From positions 1,426,001 to 1,490,000 of the forward strand of contig NZ_CAJGYV010000001.1 of NCBI RefSeq assembly GCF_904846055.1: DNA of 64,000 nt. The letters run 5' to 3'. The position numbers and the translations under genes were made by a program. The notes beneath the pieces were generated by a model, which saw only the letters and a list, made by a program, of their open reading frames with translations, ran no database searches and was not told where the DNA came from. Each line of letters begins with the position of its first letter. Within the stretch, counting starts at the first letter, position 1. The stretch comes from Psychrobacter ciconiae. Its GTDB lineage: Bacteria > Pseudomonadota > Gammaproteobacteria > Pseudomonadales > Moraxellaceae. Shown here one piece after another: positions 45,371-53,312 of this stretch.

Positions 45371-47629
45371 ATGACCGTCAACCAACCGCCAACCGTTCAG
45401 GCACAAAAAATTAAGCCCAAAAAAATCAGCGCTCTGCTGGTCACTGGCGCTTTAGCTATCAGTAGCATCACCGCTTTGCCAATGAGTGCTCAGGCGGCAG
45501 GGCTTGGCGACCTATTTAGCTCCGACCAAAGTAACAGCCAAAGCAAGTTTTTGCCCGTTGATAAAGCCTTTCAGGTGACAACGAGCACCAAAAATACCGC
45601 TAAAGGTGTCCAGCTGACGATCAATTTTGACATCACCCCCGAGCATTACGTTTATAAAGACAGACTTAAGCTTGATTTGCCCGCCGGTGTGAGCGCCTCA
45701 ATGTTTAAATTCAGTCAGTCAGCGCAATTAATTGACGACCCACAATTTGGTCGTGTTCCAGTTTTTGACCAAACCAACGTCACAGCAACGACCCTTTTAA
45801 GCAGTAGTAAAGCCGTCGATGGCGGCGCGCTTGTGGTGACTTGGCAAGGCTGCGCTAAAGCCGGACTTTGCTATCCTCCTGAAAAAATAAATACCACGGT
45901 TAGCATCACCGCGCCAAAAGTTGCTGAGAAAGCCGCCCCACCGGCAAAAACTGAAACGGCAAGCTCTAATAATAAAGCAGAGAGCAAAAGTGCCGCTCAA
46001 GACAAAGCCGATAATCAAACTGGCAGTCAAACTGCCAATCAATGGGCGACAGATTCAAAAACTGCTGAAGCGAGCAGAGCCTTAACTGCGAATTCTGCAA
46101 CTGATATTGCCAACAGCGCAAGTGCTGACAGCGCTGAGGCGGGTAATAACGCAGCCACCACGATTGACGACTCAGGATTAACAGATGGCAATACTGATGG
46201 CAGTGATGCAGATGATATCAACGGTGATGGTCTTGAGGGTGAGCAAGACGTGGCACTATCAGACGATGCCGCCGATGATGGCGTGATGATGGCAGGTATA
46301 GACGCGCAGGCTAATAATGACGGCGTTCAAAATAGCCCAAAGGCGGCTAATGATGACTTGGTGGACAGTGACCCCTTTGGGCTTGCCGCGCATCCTTGGC
46401 TTGCGCTGCTGCTGCTATTTTTAGCAGGGCTTGGGCTTGCGTTTACCCCTTGTGTGTTGCCGATGCTGCCGATTGTTGCCAATATCGTGGGTCGTCAACA
46501 AAGCCCGACGGTCAGAAAAAGCGTTATCTTAACCTCAAGCTACGCGCTTGGGGTGGCGATTGCTTATGGGCTTTTGGGGGCGGTGATTGCGATTTTTGGT
46601 GAGTCGCTTGGGATTATCGGTTGGCTACAAAATCCGGTGATTTTAATCAGTTTTGCCATTGTTTTTGTGCTGCTGGCGCTTTATATGCTTGAGGTGGTAA
46701 ATATCCGGCTGCCAACCGCCATCAGTAACAAAATGCAGCGGGCAAGTCAGCTAGGCGACAGCAAGCTTGGCAGCGCAGGCGGCAGTTTGGTGGCAGGGTT
46801 TTTGTCGGCGCTTGTGGTGTCGCCTTGTGTGTCCGCGCCGTTATTTGGTGCGCTCATTGCCGTATCGACCATTGGTAGCGTGCCACTTGGCTTTGCCGCG
46901 CTGTTTATGTTAGGTCTTGGGTTGTCCGCGCCACTGATTTTAATTGGTGCAACCCAAGGCAAAATTATGCCAAAAGCTGGCGCTTGGATGAATTGGGTCA
47001 AGCAAGGCTTTGCGCTGCTGCTGTTTGCCGTCGCCTTGCTATTGGTTGAACGCGTATTTGTGACGCCAGTGATGCTGCTTGTTTGGGCGCTTTGGTTTAT
47101 GGTCGTTGCCATTTGGGCGTGGCACTGGCTGGGTCGCGGTCGAATGCTGACTCAAGCACTCGCCATCGTCATGGGGCTTTGGGCGGCGTGTTTGATTGTT
47201 GGAGCGGCGCTTGGCAATCATGACAGCTTGCGACCGCTTGCCAACTTGAATCAACCGGCGGCAGTTGCAAATAATGCTTCTGTCAGTAACTCAGCGGACA
47301 AAACCATCACCACATTAAGCGAGCTTGATGCCATTACCCAAAACTCGCCAAACGTCATTGTCGATTTGACCGCAGACTGGTGCGTTGAGTGCCGAATCAT
47401 GGACAAAAATCTATTTCAAAATCGACCTGCACAAATGCAAAATTGGCAATTGGTTCGCCTTGATATCACCGAAACGACTGAAGAATCCAAAGCCATTTTA
47501 GCCCGATATCAGCTGTTTGGACCGCCAACGCTGCTGTATTATCAAAATGGCAGCTTGGTCAAAAAGCAAGTCGGTGAGGTGAAACGCGGCGAGTTTGAAA
47601 GCGCGCTTAATGAGCTGAACGCCAGCTAA
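45371..47629 (+). CDS. dsbD: Thiol:disulfide interchange protein DsbD
   Basis: Carries reducing power from cytoplasmic thioredoxin across the membrane to periplasmic thiol proteins. The 752-residue protein has a signal peptide; the N-terminal domain with the redox pair C161/C167 (WQGCAKAGLCYPP); a long low-complexity acidic Ala/Asn/Asp linker (about residues 190-330); the membrane domain with the two reactive cysteines C361 (FTPCVLPM) and C486 (SPCVSAP); and the C-terminal thioredoxin domain CVEC (C671/C674). E. coli DsbD is about 565 residues, so the linker accounts for most of the excess. All six redox cysteines are present. Confidence 0.94.
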   Translation: MTVNQPPTVQAQKIKPKKISALLVTGALAISSITALPMSAQAAGLGDLFSSDQSNSQSKFLPVDKAFQVTTSTKNTAKGVQLTINFDITPEHYVYKDRLKLDLPAGVSASMFKFSQSAQLIDDPQFGRVPVFDQTNVTATTLLSSSKAVDGGALVVTWQGCAKAGLCYPPEKINTTVSITAPKVAEKAAPPAKTETASSNNKAESKSAAQDKADNQTGSQTANQWATDSKTAEASRALTANSATDIANSASADSAEAGNNAATTIDDSGLTDGNTDGSDADDINGDGLEGEQDVALSDDAADDGVMMAGIDAQANNDGVQNSPKAANDDLVDSDPFGLAAHPWLALLLLFLAGLGLAFTPCVLPMLPIVANIVGRQQSPTVRKSVILTSSYALGVAIAYGLLGAVIAIFGESLGIIGWLQNPVILISFAIVFVLLALYMLEVVNIRLPTAISNKMQRASQLGDSKLGSAGGSLVAGFLSALVVSPCVSAPLFGALIAVSTIGSVPLGFAALFMLGLGLSAPLILIGATQGKIMPKAGAWMNWVKQGFALLLFAVALLLVERVFVTPVMLLVWALWFMVVAIWAWHWLGRGRMLTQALAIVMGLWAACLIVGAALGNHDSLRPLANLNQPAAVANNASVSNSADKTITTLSELDAITQNSPNVIVDLTADWCVECRIMDKNLFQNRPAQMQNWQLVRLDITETTEESKAILARYQLFGPPTLLYYQNGSLVKKQVGEVKRGEFESALNELNAS

Positions 47630-47648
47630 AGCAACCGAGGTCACAACC

Positions 47649-47683
47649 AACCCACAACGGCAATTGGCGTTGTGGGTTTTTTA
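47649..47683 (+). terminator. Terminator after dsbD
   Basis: CCCACAACG and CGTTGTGGG pair perfectly around an eight-base loop, followed by six T. Confidence 0.9.
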
Positions 47684-47869
47684 AAACTTAAATTTCAAGT
47701 TTGGGCAGTTACGCGATAGATTTTTTTAGCGCTAGCCAGTCTTTATAATTTTGATTACAATAATCTGATTGTGACCTAGCAGAGCAAAAGATTAGAACAA
47801 TTGTTAAATTTTTTAAAATAAATTAATAATTGAAAATCAATGGGCTTTGCATCTTTGTCAAGGACAGCT

Positions 47870-49312
47870 ATGTTTTTTTCTTTTCAATCGCGACCTAAGC
47901 TGCGTGATGTAACCGCGTTGCGGCAATCGCCATTTTCAAAAAGCTTATTAGGGCTTGCCATCATGAGCGCGGTAAGCGTTTCGGCGCAAGCGGCGGATAA
48001 CTTGCCTCCTGCAAAAGTTGTCAACCCAATGACAAAGTCCGGAGTCGCAAGTCAAAGTGAATCGCGAACCATCAAGCAGCGTCTACTTGACCCAAATGCG
48101 TCAGCTGACAAAAATGAGTTCATCAACGATGCTTATGTTGCTCAAAAAGCGCGATTGTTCGTTGAGTGTACCAAAGTTCAGACAGACGCGGCGCGCCTTG
48201 CTTGTTTTGATAAAGTGGCTGAAGAGGGCATGACGCCGACGTTTGTGAATGGCAGCAAACGACCGCTTGATGTCGCCAAAACGCTGCAATCTACCATCAC
48301 TGGTAAGCCGCAAGTGGTACTGGCAGAAAATGTGACGCAGATTGATGCAGAGACGGTTGAGGACGCTGATGTGGTGCTCGTAACTAACGAGCCGATCGCC
48401 CCCGAGAGGTTAAAAGCACGCGGCATTGACGCTGATGAAGCGCAGATTTTAGAAGAGGTCGGGGTAAGCCAAGCCGATATTGAAAAATATACCCCGCTAA
48501 GCTTGCTTTATGATTTGGATAAAAACAGCGAGCGCGGCACGTGGACGGCAAGACCGCATCGCCCTATGTATTTGTTGCCGGTATTTTTAAACCTTGACCC
48601 CAACCGCAACCCAAGCAGCCCCACCCAAGAGCTTGAGCGACCTTATACGTCAACGGAAATGCGAACGCCTGAGCTTAAATTGCAAATTTCGCTCAAAACC
48701 AAGGTACTTGAGGACTTGTTTGATACCGAAGCCGATCTTTGGTTTGGCTACACTCAGCAGTCACATTGGCAGGTATTTAACGCCGAAAACTCGCGACCGT
48801 TTCGCGCCACCGACTATGAGCCGGAAGTGTTTTTAACGCAGCCGGTGACGGCTAATTTACCGTTTGGTGGGCGCTTGCGGATGCTGGGCGCAGGCGCGGT
48901 GCACCATTCTAACGGTCAAGACGACCCACTATCAAGGTCATGGAACCGCGCTTATGTCATGGCAGGGGCGGAGTGGGGCAAATTGACGGTCATCCCAAGG
49001 CTTTGGACGCGAATCAAAAATGAAGGCGGCGGTGATTTGGACGACAACCCAGACATTACCGACTTTATGGGTCATGGTGATTTGACCTTTTTGTATGACT
49101 TGCCTGACAAAAAAAGCTTGAGCGGAACCTTGCGGTATAATCCAAAAACGCAGCGCGGCGCAGCGCAACTTGATTACGTTTATCCGCTAACCAAAGACAT
49201 CAGCGGCTATATCCAGTTGTTCCAAGGTTATGGCGAGTCTATCATCGACTACAACCACAACAATACCGCGATTGGCGCGGGGATTATGCTCAGTGACTGG
49301 AAAGGACTATAG
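47870..49312 (+). CDS. pldA: Outer-membrane phospholipase A
   Basis: Calcium-dependent outer-membrane phospholipase, an enzyme that keeps lipid asymmetry. The 480-residue protein has a signal peptide (SPFSKSLLGLAIMSAVSVSAQA), an N-terminal region of about 190 residues not present in the E. coli enzyme (289 residues), and a C-terminal 12-strand-type barrel with YTQQSHWQ and the catalytic segment AVHHSNGQDDPLSRSWNR (His and Ser), then RIKNEGGGD. The ATG at 47870 follows AAGGA; the frame is open ten codons further up. The extra N-terminal region has no recognised domain. Confidence 0.93.
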   Translation: MFFSFQSRPKLRDVTALRQSPFSKSLLGLAIMSAVSVSAQAADNLPPAKVVNPMTKSGVASQSESRTIKQRLLDPNASADKNEFINDAYVAQKARLFVECTKVQTDAARLACFDKVAEEGMTPTFVNGSKRPLDVAKTLQSTITGKPQVVLAENVTQIDAETVEDADVVLVTNEPIAPERLKARGIDADEAQILEEVGVSQADIEKYTPLSLLYDLDKNSERGTWTARPHRPMYLLPVFLNLDPNRNPSSPTQELERPYTSTEMRTPELKLQISLKTKVLEDLFDTEADLWFGYTQQSHWQVFNAENSRPFRATDYEPEVFLTQPVTANLPFGGRLRMLGAGAVHHSNGQDDPLSRSWNRAYVMAGAEWGKLTVIPRLWTRIKNEGGGDLDDNPDITDFMGHGDLTFLYDLPDKKSLSGTLRYNPKTQRGAAQLDYVYPLTKDISGYIQLFQGYGESIIDYNHNNTAIGAGIMLSDWKGL

Positions 49313-49348
49313 TCTTCAAGAGGTGCTTGCATCGGGTCGCGTCAACAG

Positions 49349-50095
49349 ATGGCACTGACCCCTGTTGCCGTTGCCCCGTACCAGTTGGGGCTTTGGCTTG
49401 CTGAATATTTAAACCCGCGCTGTCAGCTTTGCCGAGTCGGACCTTGTGCGCCAAAGCAGTTACTTTGCACGGCTTGCCATCAAAGTATCGACTGGCAGCC
49501 CGCGCCTTTTCAGATTGACGTCATGGCAAATCAAGCGCTGACCATTCAAGCCGCCACCTATTATGACTATCCCATCCGCCAAGCCATCCGCGCTTTTAAA
49601 CATAGCGAGGACTTAACCAAACTTGCCATTTTAGTTCACGCTCTTCGGCAACTGCCAAGACCGCATGGCTGCCATAAACATAACAGCGTCATTGTGCCGA
49701 TGCCAACGACCCACAAACGCCTAGTCAACCGCGGCTTTGATCCGGTAAGTATCTTGGTGGCGCATTTGTCTAAGCATTGGCAAATTCCGATTTGGCGCGG
49801 CGTTGATCGCGTGGATAACACGGTAAGCCAACAAGGACTAAGCCGCTCTGAACGCTTGACCAACTTAACCGATGCATTTTTGGTCAGCGCGCCGCCACCG
49901 GTTAAAAAACTGATCTTGTTCGACGACGTTGCCACCACAGGCGCAAGTCTGCAAGCGCTTGCCAAATCATTGATTGAGTTTGCTCGCCCTAACGCCGCCT
50001 TTAATGCGTTGAATCATAATGTTACCTTAACTTATCAAATCACCGCTTTTGCTGTGGCTCATGGCAGTGCAAGTTCGGCTATAGCGTCTTTGTAA
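49349..50095 (+). CDS. comF: ComF-family amidophosphoribosyltransferase-like protein
   Basis: A 248-residue protein linked to natural transformation in many bacteria. Near the N-terminus is a zinc-finger-like CxxC pair (CQLC and CTAC); the C-terminal half is a type I phosphoribosyltransferase domain with the PRPP loop ILFDDVATTGAS, and HKRLVNRGFDP upstream. Biochemical role is not established. pldA ends 36 bases upstream and the type IV pilus operon follows, consistent with DNA uptake. Confidence 0.9.
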   Translation: MALTPVAVAPYQLGLWLAEYLNPRCQLCRVGPCAPKQLLCTACHQSIDWQPAPFQIDVMANQALTIQAATYYDYPIRQAIRAFKHSEDLTKLAILVHALRQLPRPHGCHKHNSVIVPMPTTHKRLVNRGFDPVSILVAHLSKHWQIPIWRGVDRVDNTVSQQGLSRSERLTNLTDAFLVSAPPPVKKLILFDDVATTGASLQALAKSLIEFARPNAAFNALNHNVTLTYQITAFAVAHGSASSAIASL

Positions 50096-50252
50096 TGGCT
50101 AATTTTGTATAACAGGGCTTAAGCGTCCTTAATCTTTCCTTAGTCCTTCCTAAATGTTACCTGACCGTTAATATTGTGCTATCATGGAATATTGTTTGCC
50201 AATATTTAGCCTGATTTCTTGTTCTACCTCTTTTAGTATTTTCTCGTAATAT

Positions 50253-50270
50253 TTGGAATAAAAATTGCAC
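50253..50270 (+). promoter_or_regulatory. Predicted sigma-54 promoter for the minor pilin operon
   Basis: TTGGAATAAAAATTGCAC: GG (50255-50256) and GC (50267-50268) are exactly 12 bases apart, the spacing required for a -24/-12 promoter, and TTGCA matches the -12 consensus exactly. The -24 half matches TGG but not the following CACG. Transcription would start near 50280, about 98 bases before fimT. Confidence 0.6.
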
Positions 50271-50377
50271 CATTTAAAGGAGTAAATGGCTAATTTTTAA
50301 GTGATTTTTCGTTTCTTAAATTTCTTTGAAATACTCGCTAAAAATTATTAGTTTTAAGAAATCAATAGGACAGCTCA

Positions 50378-50848
50378 GTGATCAAATTTGATACCAAACC
50401 TGCTCAGCCAGTGTCAAAAAGCCAAGGTTTTACCTTGATTGAGCTTATGGTGACTATTGCTGTCCTTGCCATTATTGTCAGCATTGCTGCGCCTAATATC
50501 AGCACCCAGCTTGCCAACCAAAGAGTTAAATCAACAACATCAACGCTTGAAAGTGCGCTTAAAGAGGCGCGGGCGGAGAGCGTGATTCGGCGGCAAAATA
50601 TTGCTGTAACTATTAATAACTCAAATGATATTGTAGTAACTGATTCAAATAGTAATAAAATTGCGAGTTATAGCTATGATAAAAAAAGTGAGGTTAGTGC
50701 TACGATATCGACTATTGTATTTACCTCGCATAAAACTGCAGATCAAGCTAGCTTAACCATTTGTGATAGTAATCAAACGGCTAATCCTCGACTACTACAG
50801 GTCAGTAACCTTGGAATTATTACCTCAAAGATTGGAGGGTCGTGCTGA
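50378..50848 (+). CDS. fimT: Type IV minor pilin FimT/FimU (GspH family)
   Basis: A 156-residue prepilin: cleavage at S-Q-G^FTLIE, the hydrophobic helix MVTIAVLAIIVSIAAPNI, then a GspH/FimT globular domain with ESVIRRQNIAV. FimT-type minor pilins prime the pilus and have been linked to DNA binding in natural transformation. GTG start with AGGA eight bases upstream. It leads an operon: pilV overlaps its stop codon. Confidence 0.92.
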   Translation: MIKFDTKPAQPVSKSQGFTLIELMVTIAVLAIIVSIAAPNISTQLANQRVKSTTSTLESALKEARAESVIRRQNIAVTINNSNDIVVTDSNSNKIASYSYDKKSEVSATISTIVFTSHKTADQASLTICDSNQTANPRLLQVSNLGIITSKIGGSC

Positions 50849-51504
50849 TGCAAAACATAAAAAATGAACGAGGCGTCGGCTTAGTTGAAGTGTTAGTCGC
50901 AGTATTGTTACTAGCGGTAGCGGTATTAGGGTTTAGCGCATTACAAATGCGGGCGGTCAGTGCTACGGATGAAAGCTTAGTACGGACTAAAGCGCTCACC
51001 TTAACGCGCAATCTATCAGAGATCATGCGGACTTATCCTGAAGCTTATGTCACGGGATCAGGAGCCAGCTTTACAAAAGCTGCAGCTAGTGATACAGGAG
51101 CAAAGCCCACAATTCAAGCGGTGATTCAAGGCACAGGAGTGAGCTCAGCCACAGTTGATGGTGCGCTTATTCAAGTAAATTCGGCTAGTGATATTTGTCT
51201 TTCAAACGAAATAAAGACGGTCGGTGGTAAAAAAGTCGTGAAGCAATCATGTACTTTAAATCAACTTGCTGCCCGTGATGCGCTTATTGTTAAAAGTGCG
51301 GCTAGCGCCGAGGATATCAATATCAATGTGGTACTTTGCCCAGGTACCGATCAGCAAAATATTAGAAAACAGATGTGTGTTATTACGGCTTGGAATGATA
51401 CTAAAGCATTGTTAAGTGACGATGACAATGACACTAATGCTTGTGCAAGTGCAGCAGGGATTTATAAAATCGGCAATCATTGCCTCATTTCGGAGGCGTA
51501 CTGA
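50848..51504 (+). CDS. pilV: Type IV minor pilin PilV
   Basis: A 218-residue minor pilin: leader ending R-G^VGLVE, with Val at +1, followed by the helix VLVAVLLLAVAVLGFSAL, then a globular part. The V at +1 and the E at +5 are typical of PilV. The ATG (50848) overlaps the fimT TGA stop, and GGAGG precedes it. The coding part is markedly AT-richer than flanking core genes. Confidence 0.9.
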   Translation: MQNIKNERGVGLVEVLVAVLLLAVAVLGFSALQMRAVSATDESLVRTKALTLTRNLSEIMRTYPEAYVTGSGASFTKAAASDTGAKPTIQAVIQGTGVSSATVDGALIQVNSASDICLSNEIKTVGGKKVVKQSCTLNQLAARDALIVKSAASAEDININVVLCPGTDQQNIRKQMCVITAWNDTKALLSDDDNDTNACASAAGIYKIGNHCLISEAY

Positions 51505-52439
51505 TGAACAAATCTATAAAAATAACAAGCCCACTAAGCCACCAAGGTTTTACTTTGATTGAGCTGATGATTTCACTAGTATTAGGACTGCTCATATCGG
51601 CTGCTGTCATGCAAGTTTATTTGATTAATACTCGAACCTTAACAGTTCAGCAAAGTGCTTCTGAAGTCCAAGATAGCAGTATTTTTGCAATTCAAAGCCT
51701 TGAATCGCATATTCGCCTTGCTAATTTAGGTAATCCTATTAACTACATTACCGATGAAACCAATCATGGTGGCATAGTACTTACCAAAAATAATCTCGGG
51801 GCTAGTAATAATACTGATCCTAAGTATTTTACTATTAATAGTGCTAACGGTCTGTCCAATATTAACAACCAACCAAGCGATCAGCTAACAATTCAGTATA
51901 AAAATATCACTCCTTATGATTTGTTTGATTGTGAAGGGACTAAAATTGTAAAAGGCAGTACTGATTGGGTAGTAGAGCGTTATTTTGTCCGCCTTGCTAC
52001 GGGAGCAACTGCTAAAACTGGCATTAATGATTTAGTACTTGCTTGTAGCTCAGGACGCGTCGATACTGATGGTAATGTCATAGCAGCATTTACTGGAAAT
52101 GGTCAAGTCATGGTTGAGGGCGTAGATCAATTTAAAATACTCCTAGGAGCACAGTCTTCGCTTAGCCAGCTTAATTATTTAGCACCGAGCATTTATACCG
52201 AGATTGATAAACCAGAAACGGATAAAAAAGCGGCGCTGACCAGCATCAAGCTTGGCATGATTGTTCACAGCAATACACCGCTAATTGATAGCACTGATAC
52301 CGATCAGTTTGTCTTACTTGGCGTAACTCAAAAGCTTAAAGATGATAATGTCCGCAAAAAGTATTATCGCCGCAGCTATGAAACAACGGTGTTATTACGC
52401 AGTGCTAGGGTAATGACCATTATTAGCAAAGCATCTTAA
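51504..52439 (+). CDS. pilW: Type IV minor pilin PilW
   Basis: A 311-residue minor pilin: leader ending H-Q-G^FTLIE, helix LMISLVLGLLISAAVMQVYL, and a PilW-type globular domain with SIFAIQSLESHIRLANLGNP. Its start overlaps the pilV stop by one base, in the usual fimT-pilV-pilW order. A distinctive TTYYRRSYET-like terminal segment (KKYYRRSYETTVLLRS) matches PilW proteins. AT-rich coding sequence. Confidence 0.9.
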   Translation: MNKSIKITSPLSHQGFTLIELMISLVLGLLISAAVMQVYLINTRTLTVQQSASEVQDSSIFAIQSLESHIRLANLGNPINYITDETNHGGIVLTKNNLGASNNTDPKYFTINSANGLSNINNQPSDQLTIQYKNITPYDLFDCEGTKIVKGSTDWVVERYFVRLATGATAKTGINDLVLACSSGRVDTDGNVIAAFTGNGQVMVEGVDQFKILLGAQSSLSQLNYLAPSIYTEIDKPETDKKAALTSIKLGMIVHSNTPLIDSTDTDQFVLLGVTQKLKDDNVRKKYYRRSYETTVLLRSARVMTIISKAS

Positions 52440-52449
52440 GGAGGGCGCA

Positions 52450-53268
52450 ATGTCTGATATGCCCAACTCATACCCTAAAAGCTTGTTTTATAATCAGCAT
52501 GGCGCGGTACTGATTGTCGTGCTGCTGTTTCTAATTTTAATCGTACTTGTCGGTGTGATAGCAGTCAAACAAAGCACCACAGATCTAAAGCTAGCGACTA
52601 GCGACCAAATCAATACTTTGCTATTGCAATCAGCGGATAACGCAAATCAGAACATTGAGCAAAGTATCAATGGTGGCAGTGAGACCTCCATCTATCGCGA
52701 TATGCTGTCACGAAGTGGACCTTTTGGGCACTTTATGCTTAACGCAGACAGTAACAATCACGAGTATGTTTTTTGTTTTCGACCGCGCAACCGTTTTTTT
52801 GATATTAATAAAGCTTCAATTTTGACGCCGTCAGGCAGCTTGGTTGATAATGGCTATTGCGATCCCTCTAAGTCTGACGATTATATCAGTGCTCGTAATG
52901 CCAGTATGGCGCAGGTGAGTATCTCTTTAAATCCGCCAAGCCCTACAGATGAGCCGTTTAAAAGCTATACCATCGGTCAAGACAGTAGTGAAATCTCAAG
53001 CCAAGCATTTACTTTTGATATTAATAGTACCGCCGTCCTACCGGCTTATGCTGATACCAAGCTTGGTAATGAAGATTGTTTTAAAAAAACGAGTCGATTT
53101 TATACCGTGAGTAATGATAAAGATACCATTGGTGGTTGTATGGCAAAGGCTGGCGTACCAAGTGCGGTTATTTATGAGATGGTCAATGTTGAAAACCAAT
53201 CAAAACGCACCAAATGCGTAGAGTTTGGCAAGGGCTCAGGAAAGTTGTGTACGCTTCCTACAAACTAA
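52450..53268 (+). CDS. pilX: Type IV minor pilin PilX
   Basis: A 272-residue minor pilin: N-terminal helix AVLIVVLLFLILIVLVGVIAV preceded by QHG, the PilX-type leader lacking a Glu at +5, then the conserved QSTTDLKLATSDQ that follows in PilX. The globular part is diverged and probably Cys-stabilised. It starts ten bases after pilW. The lack of Glu+5 is normal for the pilus tip subunit, which cannot be recruited at the base. Confidence 0.9.
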   Translation: MSDMPNSYPKSLFYNQHGAVLIVVLLFLILIVLVGVIAVKQSTTDLKLATSDQINTLLLQSADNANQNIEQSINGGSETSIYRDMLSRSGPFGHFMLNADSNNHEYVFCFRPRNRFFDINKASILTPSGSLVDNGYCDPSKSDDYISARNASMAQVSISLNPPSPTDEPFKSYTIGQDSSEISSQAFTFDINSTAVLPAYADTKLGNEDCFKKTSRFYTVSNDKDTIGGCMAKAGVPSAVIYEMVNVENQSKRTKCVEFGKGSGKLCTLPTN

Positions 53269-53312
53269 GCTATAGCATTGACGTAACACTTATTTATTAT
53301 TAGGAGCAGGTC

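Noticed and set aside
49349..50095. comF being part of the minor pilin operon
   Set aside because: A 282-base gap with its own predicted sigma-54 promoter separates it from fimT.
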